Assembly: GCA_037447605.1 (NCBI GenBank)
Contig: CM074804.1
Span: forward strand, 5,980,162-6,044,161
DNA from: Zygnema circumcarinatum
Lineage: Eukaryota > Streptophyta > Zygnematophyceae > Zygnematales > Zygnemataceae
Reading direction: 5' to 3'
Length of the DNA stretch: 64,000 bases
The notes beneath the pieces are model-generated. The model was not told the origin of the DNA and did no database searches. It saw only the letters and a list, made by a program, of their open reading frames with translations. The translations under genes and the position numbers were made by a program. Below, piece after piece: positions 1 through 16,600 of the stretch (the stretch's first letter is position 1; the number at the start of each line of letters is the position of its first letter).

Positions 1-375
1 AAGGCCAAGATGGTTGTGACGTGACCGGCGACGTGCCACCCCTGGCCGGATACCGCGCTGCTGGTCTCTGTCTGGGCGGGCAGACGTCAAAACGTTCGCT
101 TCCCTGCCCGATCCGAGGGCGGTAATTCTGAAGTAGCCCTCCGACGGCTGCGTGGAAAGTTTCCGCGCCAAATGCCGCAATTTGAGGTCGCTGATTGGCC
201 CCAGCCTCCGTCGGGCAAGACGGGCACCTGAAAACGTTATTCGGAATCTACCAGCGATTGGGGCGGCGCGCTGACCGAAAAACTTTCTTGCCGAGGGCGC
301 GAGCGTCAGCTGCTGCCCGGCTGCCCGGCTGCCCGGCTGGCTGGGCGGCCATTATTGGCGGCCCTTAGCCCTAAT

Positions 376-400
376 CCGGGCCCAGCCCTAACCCTAATCC
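376..400 (+). promoter_or_regulatory. Site II-like plus telo-box-like promoter motifs
   Basis: About 110 bases upstream of the RING-H2 start codon lies a GGGCCCA motif (site II-like, 378-384) followed directly by CCCTAACCCTAA (387-398). In plants, paired site II and telo-box motifs occur close to transcription starts of growth-related and ribosomal genes. The surrounding 500 bases are GC-rich with no other clear gene. Motif identity is seen directly; promoter function is inference. Confidence 0.4.
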
Positions 401-506
401 GCGAGACCGGCATAGCGCCTCTCGCTCCGCCTCACCCTGCGAGGAGGAGAAGCAGCTCCTGCTCTTTCCCCAGTGCGGCTCTCTCGCCTCTCTGCGGCAG
501 GCAGCC

Positions 507-4086
<3,580 letters not shown>

Positions 4087-4264
4087 GAGGACAGGAGGAG
4101 CTGGTGCCAGCTCAGTAATCACGAAGAGACGTACAACCAGCTCGTGGCGGAATTGAAATTCTTCTGTAAATCTAGTCCAGAAAGAGTATAATTAGGTAGT
4201 CTAGTTCAGGCTAATAGGTTATCCTCTGCTGTAGTCCTCCTCTACTTAGTTTGGGCTGTGTCAT

Positions 4265-4609
4265 TCAACACAGCGCCTCTTCCCTTTCTGCTTCTTCCTT
4301 TAGAAGCCTTCTATTGTAAGCCATGCCTTGGCGTAGGTGCAGGTACTGATCCGCCCGCTTCTTGCACAAGTGGATCTCCTCGTCAGTTAGCCAACCACTG
4401 CCACGTGTGTACATATAACGGTACAATTCTATGAGCTGAATTGCAGCGTTTGACTCCTCAATGAGCACATGTGCGGGGAGGAACACTGCTGACGCCGTCA
4501 TTCTTCTTGGTGGACTCAGACTTTTCTTACTGTGGATCATAGTACCATGACCAATCAGTAAAAGGTTGTAAATTTCCTCACTTCTGGAGCTTTTAACAGG
4601 AATCATCAT
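4265..4609 (-). CDS. Small hypothetical protein ORF
   Basis: An ORF of up to 114 residues starting ATG ATG at 4609 (an internal ATG opens a shorter 78-residue form) and ending TGA at 4265. I do not recognise the family. The C-terminal part reads like a real helical, charged protein (EESNAAIQLIELYRYMY, then WLTDEEIHLCKKRADQYL, ending KEEAEREEALC), with balanced composition unlike the repeat-driven ORFs elsewhere. It lies just downstream of the RRN3 stop on the same strand. It may therefore be a separate small gene, a last exon, or chance ORF in the RRN3 3' untranslated region. Confidence 0.35.
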   Translation of the reverse strand: MMIPVKSSRSEEIYNLLLIGHGTMIHSKKSLSPPRRMTASAVFLPAHVLIEESNAAIQLIELYRYMYTRGSGWLTDEEIHLCKKRADQYLHLRQGMAYNRRLLKEEAEREEALC

Positions 4610-4871
4610 TTGCTTCTGTTTGGTCTGTATGCCGAGCGGTCGACTACATCACATACGAATGTGGTATTCCTCATATGCCAAGTGGAGAGGCTGCAGTTGC
4701 TGGAGGGTTGAAGGTCCAGTAAACTAACATCGCCAAGAATAGCCATAGGCTCATAAAAAGGGGACAAGAAAACGAATTGCCTTTTTGCTCGGTGCGGTAA
4801 AGCACGAAAAGAATTTACATTTAAAAAAAAAACAAATATTCGCCCGACACGCTGCCAACACGAACGAAACT

Positions 4872-7800
4872 TTACGGCAGCTTTCTCGGCAGCCTGCTTG
4901 GCAACTTTTTAGGCAGCGGAGGGAACTGAGAAGGCGAGGTAAAAGACATGGGATCCAACGACCTCCCCTGGTCGCTGAAGTCATCACTCCCATAGCTGTC
5001 CATACCCACGCTCTTGCCACCTGTCCCATCCGCCGTCCTGTGTCCCGCTGGCACAAAGGAGTGGATATTCACGCCTTTGTGGAGTCCCCGGACAGCGGGG
5101 GACATGCTGGGCTCCTCCACGCTGCTGGGCCATGCATGGGATCTGTCGCTCATGCTCATGGCCATGCGCTCCGGCGTCTGATCATCATCATCATCATCAT
5201 CCGATGACTCCGATGGCTCCTCTCCAACAGATTCGTTATCTGTGCGGTCTTCGCCCTCACTTGCCTGCTCCGATTCTGACTCGCTACTGCTGTAACTGGG
5301 CTGCTGCCATTTGATGTATATCGGCTTGATGTACCTGGAAGCAGCACAAAGAATCAAATGACCAGACTATGAAGAGCTGAACGCCAGGTGCAGATGGATA
5401 GCAGTCACTCTGGAAATGAAGAATGCAAATAAAGGGTAGCTCGTTAATATCAAACCCCGTATAAACGGTTTGAAACCCTACTTGTAGATTGGACATGCAA
5501 CCTTCTTAGTTCATGTTGAAAGTGCTAACGACTTTTGGAGTGCGAAATGCATCGTCGCTTAAGGCCTACCAAGTGATGTAAATGCAAAAGGGAGCCACCC
5601 TCGTAAGGGTCTACAATCGTATGCTTACCCAACAACATCCAATGGAGAATGCAAATTTGCATGGATAGTGTTGACCTACTTGTTGGACTGTCGAAGAAGA
5701 TATGGATCAAACGGAAAAAACATATCCAGCCGATGCTCGCCCCCAAAGCTCAGACCAGGCGGGAGATGTTGCCCTGTGTACACATCCCGCAGCTTCTGAC
5801 AGTCCAGCAGCTTGGCAGCGGTCGCCTGCCGCTCAAACTCCTGCACTACTGACTCCAAGCATGTCTGCACATTCCCACGCCCACTCCCTGCTATCTATGA
5901 GACTGTTATAGCCAGTCAATACACACACAACAAGCCAGGGGGTCGCCATCAGTGATTTCTAGAAAAGATTCAGGTCTCGTATTTGACCCACCAAAAAAAA
6001 ACGACAAGGAAACCAATCTTATCAGCAGTAGAAGTGACTGAGAGATGAATCTTTACAGAACAATGACGGCATGGCAATTATCACAGGTAAACTGTAGGAC
6101 GAACTCCTTCAGCTTAATAAAGCCCAGACACATGGCAATGAGTGAGAGAGGTGGAACAGTGGAAGCTCACAGCAAGAGGGTTCAAGGAGCTGGTGAGAGG
6201 CCGCTGTAGGGGCAGGGCCCGGACCGCCGCCTCCTGCTCGGGGTCCTCCAGAAGCTGCTGAAGGCGGTAGCAGAGCACGTACAGAATGGCCTGCCATGGC
6301 TCCTCCCTCAACCATCATCAGGGCTGCGCACAGGGCGGCATGACAAGCAGTAGAATGAAGCAGACTAGAAGGGGCGCGTATGCTCGACTAAAATACAAGA
6401 ACGTATCAACTGGATAGTGCGGCTAATTCTGTGAACACACACAACTTCTTCGTTAACATAAGAACTGATAGAGCAGCAGCTCCGCAGCAGTAGATAGCAG
6501 GATTCTCAATGTTGTAGCGACCTGGCATGCAGAATAGAAGACACTGTGGCGCAGTACTCCGGATGAGCTTCCATAAGGACTCGACAGCAGCGACATGCTT
6601 GAGACTCTATCTGCCTGCTGCCTCTCCCTCTCCTCCTCCAAGTTCGCGTACTTCACACACCAAGAAGAGAGTCTGCTCACCACATGCGAGGCCAAAGGCA
6701 GGATTAGCAGCACATGCATCACAGGTTCCCAGGCAAGCCCTCTTTATTCAAGCTGCTCTCCCTGCATCACTTCACATTATAAGGGTGTTAGTTTAACGAT
6801 GTTGCCATACAGACTGCCACACTGACCCATCCACACTTCGCGACATTACGATTCTTGCGACCAGAAAGACAAGAGTAGCAAAGAACTGATCTTGAAGACC
6901 AGATTACGAAAGAATGCTATGGGTGCATGCGAGGCACACCTTGTGAGGCAGTTCATGACAACGGAGAGTGGCAAATCTTTCAATCGAGCCAAGAAACTTG
7001 CCAGATACGCTGCTGCAGACATTCTGCCAAAGACAGTCAGACACTAGCTCCATATGTCAGCGACTGCAATTTGATGAAAGCTAGAAGAATTCACGTCATT
7101 GTGATAGGAAATACAATCAAAATGGCTAGCATATCCCTTAAATGTTTCAGCCAGTCCCGGCTGACAAGCTGGTGTGCTCACAGCTTTCACATTCATCTGC
7201 TATGTAATCCAAACAAGCATCAATGCCACTGTCTAAGGTTCATTCCACTGACCTGGTATCTACATTGTGAGTGGGTGAAACTACGAGGTTGCATAGCAAG
7301 TCAGCAAAGTCGCCTCCATGTGAGGTGGGGGCGAGGGAGCAAAGAAAAAGCAGGAGAAACTGTTCCTCCAACCAGTGCGCACAGGCGTCAGTTTCTCTCA
7401 TTGAGGTCTGCCGCTGAGACAATGCCCAAATGACTGCTACAAAATCTCGAAGCAAAGGCATGCCATACATGCTCTATTTAACCAAGTTCCTAGTCCTTGA
7501 AAAGTGTTCCTCGTCGGCATGCGAGCCCCACATTTTCAGATGAATGTCCAACTTATGGCCAATGCACCCCCCCATCGTGCCGTTGGGCTTACCTGGGTGA
7601 ATTTTGACTTATGTGTGTCCAAGATTGTGGTTAGGAAAGATCGCTCGAGGGCTTTGTATACCTGGCCATAAAAAAAATAACAAAAAAAGGTCAGATATAA
7701 TCCGTCCCAATTCCAAAAAGGAGGACTAGATTATTTAAAGTGAAGTTGTATCAAAAGTCCACCCTAAACAGCTCAAGTTCTCATATCCGGAGCTTCACCA

Positions 7801-10800
7801 TTCACAATGTGGAGGGATGTGGCATTGATCTCACGATGGCGATGCCATCAAATGTACATGGACAAAATCATCATGGGGAAATATCAAAGAAAAATATTCA
7901 CAAATATGCTTACTAAGTAGAATCCTTTTCTGGAGGAGACTAGCGCGACTGCAAAATACTTTTCCCTTATTTCCCTTTCCCCTCTACTTTTTTTCTTTCC
8001 CTTAGTTCAACAGAATTAGTCCACTCAATATTCAGCAGCCAGAGTAGTCGAGTGTGAACAGAGATGCAAAACCATTAACGATGGCTCTACCACCTAGAAT
8101 TCCAAGTTACTCGTCACGAGCAATCTCAAGGACCTGCGCTGCAGATCTTAATGCATGCATTAGTGCGCCAATGAGCCCGCCGACCCTTCACAACAACAAG
8201 CGACAAACTGACCTGCTGTATCTCCCCTCGACTCGCGCGCAATTGAATGTGCTCCATCGTCATGCACATCATCTCGTCCATCTTATTTGCCATTTCGTCC
8301 AATGTTGGGACAGGCCTGCCCCGCGGCCCAAGCAAGCCGTGCTGCTTTGCAGCCTGCGCCCTCCCACCGCCTGTCAGCTCACTCTCACCCCCTCCCTCTC
8401 GCCTTCTACTCGACTCTGAACTCGCGTCATGAGCGAAGCAGGAGGGCTTACACCCAAACAGTTAAGAACGGCGGTGCCTGAGCTTCGGGAAAATGGGTGT
8501 GACAAGAATTACCTCAGATATGTCAGACAGCAAAGATGTGTATAGAAATACAACAGCCTATTGCTTTGTCACTAAATATTTACACACAACATCCTCCAAA
8601 AACCAAAAGAAAAAGGTCCTCCACCTCACTGCCAGGAGCTGAAGCCTCACTTCTCCCTTGCTCTGTGGGTAAGATCTCCTCGTCGCTCTCGTCATCCAAG
8701 TCCATGTGAAAAAGGTACACCTTGCTGTTCTTTCTTACTACTTCCTCTTGTTGCGCAATGTCCTCCCACCTGATTTCAACCTGATCCCAATTTCCAAAAC
8801 GTAAAGAGCTTACCCATCACAGCAAAAACCTTACTTCCCTATCACACAAATAGCAGAAACACATATGTCATCTGACAGCTTTTTTTCTTTTTTTTTTGTT
8901 GAATGCCCCTGACAATGCTGCTACCAAATGATAACGGAAATGAAAAAAACTTACATCAATTTCGATCAGCCGGTCTATAATTGCTGCTAGCAAATGGTCG
9001 CTCAGAGCTGTCCATGCCCTTCCTTCCGCGAGTCTAAATATTCCGACCATGTACAGGTTCTGAAACTGCATTTTCCCAACCCTTCCCAATTTGAAGTCAG
9101 AGCGGCTCGTCCATCATTAAAAACAATGCCTCACCAACTGACTCGTTCAAAAAACAGAAGGTCTCCATAACAAAGCAGCCTTAGTACATTTTTGAAGTGT
9201 GATCTACAGGCCAGCAGGCTGTACACAAAGAAAGGGAGCAAATACTGCTATACAAAATCAACTGTTGCAACAAATCGAAGCAAAAATCATTCTAATTCTT
9301 TCACCAAAATCATTCTGATTCTTTCAGATTGACCTGAAAAACTTGAGGATACACAACATTTCTGACTGCATGAGGAGTGCAGGTAGACCTGTAAATGTGT
9401 GAAAACGTAGCAAAGAAGTTTAGCCTAAACAAGCCCGCGAACATTACACGGCCTTCCAGCATTGAATACAGAATGAGACGAGAAGTCATGAGCGTTCGCA
9501 AAATGACAATCCTACACCAATGTTCATTTAAGCAAGACGGGCTCTCACAAGTCATTATACAGGCACGTTCAGTTCCCTCTTAGAATCTCAGATTCGTTAT
9601 GAGCGCTTTAATAAGAACAGGACTCCACTGATGGACTACTTCGTGATAGATGATCTGCAAGAATGGCAGTCAATGTTCCCATCTCATTACTCCCAGCAAA
9701 AAACGTGTATTGGACCCAAACAACGCACCTCCTTTTCCACTCGGCGGTGCGGCATCTTCTGAATGATGATAGTCTGCAGTCTCGCTGGAACGGTGGGGAC
9801 CAGTTCCGAGATGCGATCTAAGGTAACATGCACGCGATCCAAAACTTCATCTTTTCGTGCCAAATCTTCTCGCTTCCGCTCCTTTGCTTTCAAAATGGCC
9901 GCTACCCCATTCTCCTCACCCCGCCGCAATACTTCCATGAATGCGGGAATCCCACAAGATGGTGGCAGGAAGTTCCTGACCAACATATCTAAACATAGAT
10001 GCAGAAGTGCAGGGTTTGCTGCCACCTGTAACCCGCAAAAAAGTGATCATTTGTCCTTTGTGTTTCAACAATCACTCAAGGGATCACCTCTAGAAACTGC
10101 AACACACCTAACAGCTTCCCACCGTAAATTGCCAACTAATCTTGGGTTTCCGTTCAGATTAAGCCATTAGATCTAAAGCGACAAAAACAGTCATATGATT
10201 AAAGCCTATAGATAAAGAAATTTTAGTGATCGCATCCAGCTGTAGAGCATACTAAAATAATTCCCAGCTCGACCTCACCAACTTGAAGTAAGTGAAAGCA
10301 TCACATGACAGAACAAGGAATATGTGTGAATGAAGGCCAAGTAGAAGACCAAATGAAAGCTTGCAACGAAGACCACCCCAATAAGTTGGTTCATTAGCAC
10401 TCAAAATTCCTACCCAAAGTTTGATTTCGCCAGAAATGACTGTGTCCGAAATCTGGCGAAATCTACATTTAGACCATCTCTCAATAAACTTTAGCTCATA
10501 GGTCGCCCAGTCCCATTTCAAGATACTTCCACTGGTTGGAACAAGCTGGAGTTTTCATCCTAAGTTACGAAAATCTACCATACGCTAAAGTTAAAGTAGC
10601 TCCTACAATAATACATACCAGATTGACGACAAACTCTAGAACCACATCCGCGACTTCGTTTGAACAAGTCCACAAACTTGTGCCCAGAATCTGCAACCAT
10701 CAAGCAGCCACCGTACCTTTCAGCTGCTGACCATTAGCAACAATGCAATGCACAAAAGAAAAAGCGTCACGAAAGCATGACCTTGCTGTCAGGCCAGAAT

Positions 10801-12616
10801 TCGACTACCTACAATTGGACCTTACGGGACTAATGGCATGACTGCTGACACAATTAAACTTGTAAGAATCGGTATTGATGTTTGTGGAGTCCATCAGCTG
10901 ATACAGCGTCGCACAAGCGAGCCACTTGAGACAGGTGAAGATCTGGCTGGTATCAGTAATTGGTGTTAGATTAGTTCTCCACATGGGGTATGTACACATA
11001 GAGCTAAAAGAACATGTTGCCTCTCTTCGAAGTAAAAATACTAAATCAGTCTAGAATTCACTAAATACAAGAGGCAATTGTCTTCTGCTGGAACTCTGCC
11101 AAGGGGGGACCTCAAGCAGGCATAACCGCTATATTTACACAGCTGTAACTTCAGCGTAAGGCATGTTCTTCGACAAATTATAGCCCTTCCCAACTTATGC
11201 CGGATGTGGGAAATTTAGAGCGAAAACTGATTCAGCAGACCCTTTGAAAGAAACACCTGCATCAATAGAACTTCATGGGCTCGTTCGTCGAAGTACGAAA
11301 CACACTGGACAAAAACACGAAGTTGCGCCTGCAAAAAAAGCACATACGCACTCGCAAATAAGAAACTCATCAAATGAGTGAGCAATAAGCTTCAACCAGC
11401 TCAGGAGGTTGACGTTGAAGTTGGTAGTAGTGATTCGCAACCACAAATGAAATCTTCAAACTTCTTTTCCCGTGCCTTAATGTTTAAACCGTAAGTCTAC
11501 ATTGCCACGAACATACAAATAAACATGAGTAGTTGTGTGCACACAGGCAAAAATTTCGCTTGTTATAAGGAATTCCTGGAGAAATATCTAAAAGACTACC
11601 AATGCAGTCAGTAAATTGCTCCGATGAGGCAGGCACAATAACAAATCATAGCTATATGTCACGAAGACATTTGAGAGCACACGGCCTCAACCTTTAACGT
11701 CCATCGTGAGGTTAAAAAAATGTACATAGTGAGCTCTCAAGGTTATCTGCTGTTCAGCTCCATGCTATTACAAAAATCTTCCCAACGTTAATGATTTAAA
11801 GGGCTTTCAAATTAAAATTTACATTGGTTATCACATAGGATCGTCGAATTTCTTTCCGTGCAAGATAAAAGTAAGCGCCAACCAATAGCTATATGGCTCC
11901 AATTGCTGATAAAAAGAGAAATTATGATAAAATTCGAAAGAACCTTGCTTCGACCGCACACTTCTGAGGTTGTTTCTCGGATAATGTGCAGAGCCAAGGT
12001 TACGAATTGCTTTAAGATGTGAATTTCATCGAAATTGTTTTTTGTTTGGTGCTTTTTTTTGTGATTCTTTGTCTCCATGTTCCTATACTTATTTCTGTCG
12101 TCCCAGTAAAATCATTTTTATAAATCACACATGAGGCATACCATGGTGCCGAGACTTACCACGTCCTGAAAAATAGAATCAATCTGTTCAAGCAGCAGTG
12201 AATACTGGGTGCTGTTCCCCTGTAAAACACAGTCATATGCCACACCCCCTCCAAACATCAGAAATTCAAAAGTACAAATAAATGAAAAACGGGCTATGAA
12301 GGAGGGTTCTATTTCAAAGGAAGCTTCCAATAAAACTGCAACTTCCACGCAAAACTCGCAACCTCCCGCTTCGAAAGCTAATTAAAAAAACTAAAGCATC
12401 TATTTTAATTGCAATTCACTCTCTGTCTATCAGGGAAATGATGAACAGCTGTAGCTCCCTACCGACCTCCTTCTTGGACTCCAGTGCCATAACAATCTTC
12501 TGTCGCAGGAGGTTCAGAGGTTCAGAAGCCGCCATTCCTTCATCCTTCCGGAGCTTCTGGGCAGACTGAGAGCTTTGGCGGCTCATGACTGCCGCTCTCC
12601 AAGCCTCAGAGCCCAT
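4872..12616 (-). CDS. RRN3: RRN3/TIF-IA, RNA polymerase I initiation factor
   Basis: Bridges RNA polymerase I to the rDNA promoter complex in the nucleus. Fifteen exons (12616-12467, 12219-12160, 10942-10826, 10690-10619, 10025-9729, 9065-8955, 8780-8625, 8353-8213, 7661-7593, 7359-7253, 7023-6940, 6672-6522, 6290-6171, 5864-5680, 5334-4872) splice with consistent phases to 760 residues. Diagnostic RRN3 blocks are visible: LDMLVRNFLPPS, DHLLAAIIDRLIEID, TTILDTHKSKFTQ, AAAYLASFLAR, VFYSACQAILYVLCYR, LNPLATCLESVVQEF and MFFPFDPYLL followed by YIKPIYIKW. The C-terminus is a Ser/Asp/Glu-rich tail with a run of seven Asp, typical of the family. The family and its role are well known; the exon model is my reconstruction. 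Confidence 0.92.
7814..7880 (-). repeat. Dispersed ~65-bp repeat, copy 1
   Basis: Read on the minus strand it starts TTCCCCATGATGATTTTG and ends with GATCAATGCCACATCC. It differs from copy 2 (13345-13409) at only two positions across about 64 bases. It lies in RRN3 intron 8, between exons 8 and 9. A short inverted repeat GATGGC-ATC-GCCATC forms its core. The repeat type is unknown. Confidence 0.85.
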
Positions 12617-13030
12617 GGCGTCCGCGCTCCCTCTCCTTCCCTCTCCTCGCTCCTCCCCTCTCCGCCCTCCCCGCAGAGTGGCTGCCAGTTGCGGGCGCCG
12701 CCAGTGGTCTAAGCGCGAGCACTTCGTCGGCCGCGGGCAGAGCAGGGCAGCGGGAGGGACAGGTCCCGTGTTCGAGCATTCGGCCGTACGTCCGTCCGTA
12801 CGTGCGGCCGCCTACCGCCCGTCCGTCGCTCCCATGTTTTTGGCGCCGACCGACATGCTTCGATTTGCCATTGGTCGCATCCATCCATCCCCGCGCCGCG
12901 CCACCAAGTAAAAGTATTCGCCGCCGAACTACCGGACCGTGCGGCGACAGAGAGAGAGAGAGAGAGAGGGAGCGTGCGCGGAGGGAGGGGGAGGATGAGT
13001 GTCACTGAGAGGGGGTGGAGACTGGAAAGT
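12617..13030 (-). promoter_or_regulatory. GC-rich island upstream of RRN3
   Basis: CpG-rich sequence immediately 5' of the RRN3 start codon, containing a palindromic cluster CGGCCGTACGTCCGTCC followed by GTACGTGCGGCCG at 12781-12810 and a GA tract near 12950-12968. Similar islands precede other genes here. The promoter role is inferred from position and composition. Between 13030 and the receptor-kinase stop at 13639 I see only repeat copy 2. Confidence 0.45.
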
Positions 13031-13344
13031 GTCGGCGAGTGCTCGCTGAGTTGCTTTGTTTCCACATGCATGCATGCACTCATGCCCACGGTCAAATTCT
13101 TGGGGTTTAAAAGGCCGGGATAAATTTGGAGAGTTTGTGTTATGTCGGGCTTGTCACCACCCTGCATTTCATCCGGCCACCGACTCAGAGCAAGGAGAGT
13201 TCAGAAGGCTCAGGACGTCCACCGTTGAGAAGCTACAGAGTGCACAGGTGCAAGTTGTAAGGTGAAGTGAATCAACCATTGAGGTCAATGAACGCTTCGA
13301 ATGTAAATGAGGTCCAGGTGACCACGATGACCAGTTCCTCGTGG

Positions 13345-13409
13345 TTCCCCATGATGATTTTGTCCATGTACCTTTCATGGCATCGCCATCGTGAGATCAA
13401 TGCCACATC
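13345..13409 (+). repeat. Dispersed ~65-bp repeat, copy 2
   Basis: Plus-strand copy starting TTCCCCATGATGATTTTG, preceded by GTTCCTCGTGG that is shared with copy 4 at 35917. It is intergenic, between the receptor-kinase stop and the RRN3 island. It matches copy 1 at about 62 of 64 bases in opposite orientation, 5.5 kb away. Confidence 0.85.
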
Positions 13410-13638
13410 ATTCTTACTTCAACCGTAACAGGGGCAAGAACAATCGCATATAGATGCACTACTTGCACGTCAAATTCAGACGCTAACCGTTCTGCCAATC
13501 ACAAGACAAGCAATTAACAATTCCGTTGGTGAAACGTGAATGTGCGTCCCTCAATGCTACTACCATTTTCACTGCACATAAAATAAATTACATCAACAAA
13601 ACGGCTTCAAAACTGCGTCGCGGCCACAAGCAGGCATC

Positions 13639-16600
13639 TCATCCGACTGTTTTGCTGAGAGGAAAGAAGCGTTGTGGAAACAGAGACGCCTCCCGCCCAC
13701 CCACAGGATGTGCAGGATGCAAGAGGCCCTCCGAGACTTCAACTGTGCTCAGCCCAGACTCACTTGAAGTCGGGCTGAGGAGCGCATGCTTAAAGTCGGT
13801 CCGACCCCCTCCCTGCAGTCGCCCACCTGTTGACATGGATTTCAAGATGTCGGCTGCAAGGTGCCTGGGAGGGACAGTCTCTTCAGACCCATACGACATT
13901 TCAAGGCTTGAGAACAATTCAGGATTGAAGTGATAGTCCCGCTGATTGGTGCGTGCAACTGGCCGGATCATGACATCTTCATTGTCATGGTCCGGATGCG
14001 CATACTGTTGGCATATGGCCTCGATCTCCTTCACCACCTGCTTCATAGGCGGCCGATTGTCACCCTGCGTGTTCACGCATTGGAACACGACGTTTAACAA
14101 TTGAGCGAGACCTTCTGGAGGATAGTCCTCCAAATTGGGATCAACAATGGCTCCCACTCCTTCAAGGAGCAGCTTGTTTTTTATCTGCGCCAAAACACAC
14201 GGGAAATTGGTTATATTCTCCGCTTGTCGAAGCACTCCCTCATGCTTTCCAGACATAGAAAACTTTGCAAAATTACCGGGGCTTGTCAGGGACCCAGGTT
14301 TAAGAGAGACAAGTTAATATATCAATACCAAGCCCAGTGACCGGCGAAAAGCTGCATTATCTCACTGTCTCCAAAAAGCTCGACGATGCCTCTTGATGCT
14401 GCGCAAATGGTTCCTTAGCCGTTATAATCTCCAAAAGCAAAACCCCGAAACCATACACATCGCTCTTCAAGGTTGCCGTGCCTGTCTGGGCATACTCGGG
14501 ATCCAAGTACCCCTGCCAGGACCCCACACACATCCCCATACATCATACATACATCACATCATATTCAGGTCATAAAAAAGACTTGGACAGAGTCTGAAGT
14601 CCCTAGCCGAACACGTCAAGGAATGTAAGTTTCGGCCACTTATTCTTGTCACATCGTAGTCTACGCACTACAAACTTCTCTCCAGAGAAGAGAGAGGGTC
14701 GTGACTTCCATATGACCGACTGCAGAGAAGTTCTGCTGTGACCTTAACACGTTTGCGAAAGACTGAAGTGGAATAGAAACAGACTCATGCAGCAGAGGCC
14801 AAAGAAGACTCACGCTTGCAACTGAATTCGCATGAGGCAATGGCTTTCGTCCTAACGACCGCTACTCTAGCTCTCTTCCAACATCCCAGCACTAAACGAA
14901 GTAAAAGGCTGGTGGCAAAAGGAAGTAGTACTCACGAGTGTGCCCTTCACCATGCTCACTTCTCGCAATTGAAATCGTCTAGTGCTCCCAAATTTAGACA
15001 GGCCAAAGTCAGCAACTTTAGCAACCAGCCGATCGTCCAGAAGGATGTTGGAGGCCTGCCGCAGAGCAGCCCTCCTCTGCCATCCGTAAGAATGCGGGCG
15101 CAGTGGCAACCAGCAGCGAGTGCTTCTTTCGATTTTGCAGGGACTTGAGAAGTACTATTAGGACCCAGGGGAGGGGCCACCATGCAGACAGCGTCCATAC
15201 ACAGCTGCAGCCAAACCTGACTTTTCTTCCGCTCTGAAGGTTAAGCAACTCCAGTGCACATTGACCGGGGAGGAACACCCCCCAGCATGCAACTATAATT
15301 TTACGGGGCAAGGGTCAGAAGACAGTCCACCTTCATGTCACGGTGAATTATTGGTGGGTCGACATGCTCATGGAGGTACTCCAATCCCCGTGTAGTACCT
15401 AAAGCTATGAATAAACGCTCCATCCAGGAAAGCGGAGGTATGAAGTGGCCTGCATCACGCAGAAAATTTAATCGCCTGTATATCTGCTTAATTCTCACCG
15501 TTTCAATTCTTGAGGCTTCTTTAGTTGTTGCACAGACCTTGCAGGTGCTGCTGCAGATTGCCGTTTTGCATGAATGGGTACAGCAGCAGTTGTTCACCGC
15601 CCTCAACACAGTACCCCACAAGCTCTACCAGGTTCCTGCCACCCCCATGCCCATGTGTCATGTGTGAACATGACGGCGCATGAGCATGTATGTGTGAACA
15701 TCAGGGGGGATCGCCTGCTGAGGCTTCGTTTCACAGCGGCTGTAGCGTTCCGTATCCATGCAACTATGCATGCATGCTTGCATCCATCCATCCATCCATC
15801 CCCTTCCCGTGCGCCCCCAGGACCCTTGGCAGCACGCTCACCTGTGCCGCACGCAGGAGAGCAGCTCGATCTCACGGAGGAAGGCTTGCATGCGGCCCGC
15901 CGCACTGAAGGTTGACTCCCCACTCTTCAGAGCGCGCTTCACTGCTAGGGTCTGCCCATTGCGCATAATTACCTTGTACACCTGGCAGCAATGCGACCAC
16001 ATAGGTGGCATGCACAATGTTTCAGTACTGGGAGTTCAAGCTTTTGGACGTTCTTCCAAATTAAGATGTGGGCTTTATGGAAGTGGGAAGGGGGAGAAAC
16101 ACACAGTGCCGTATCCCCCTTCTCCGAGCTTGTGCATGATGTTGAAGTTATCGCTTGCCGCAAGAATCTCTGAGAGGGCAAACTTCGTCACTCCGTGAAT
16201 GGGCAGCTGTAATGCTAAACCGCCATCGTCCCGGCCTGCGCCAATCACCAACCCCAAAGTGCCATCCCCAAGACCCTCTATTCTGACGTCCGCTTGAGAT
16301 GCATCACCATGAACGAGGCATACACTTCGAAAACTACAAGATTCAAAAACAGTCCCGCAAAGGAAGAAAGACTTGATATCGAGCTTCCGGGACTGCTTGA
16401 TCCTTTCTTATAACGTCCACTAGTTTCGCGGTTTTGGGGAGAACCCCTCACCCTGCGCCGCGAGCTTGAGCCGGCGAGCACGCCTTCGGTGATGAAGAGC
16501 CCATGCGGCGCAGACGCAGAGGCCGACCGCCGCCATTGAAAGCAGAAGGGCGCTGAGGATGGCCCACCAGCCGGGCCCGCCCCCCTGCTGGGGGGAAGGG

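Noticed and set aside
386-400. Telomere repeat (CCCTAA-type)
   Set aside because: Only about two imperfect units, immediately upstream of a gene; read as a promoter telo-box, not a chromosome end.
7814-7880. C/D-box snoRNA in the dispersed repeat (ATGATGA as C box)
   Set aside because: There is no CTGA D box at the other end and no terminal stem.
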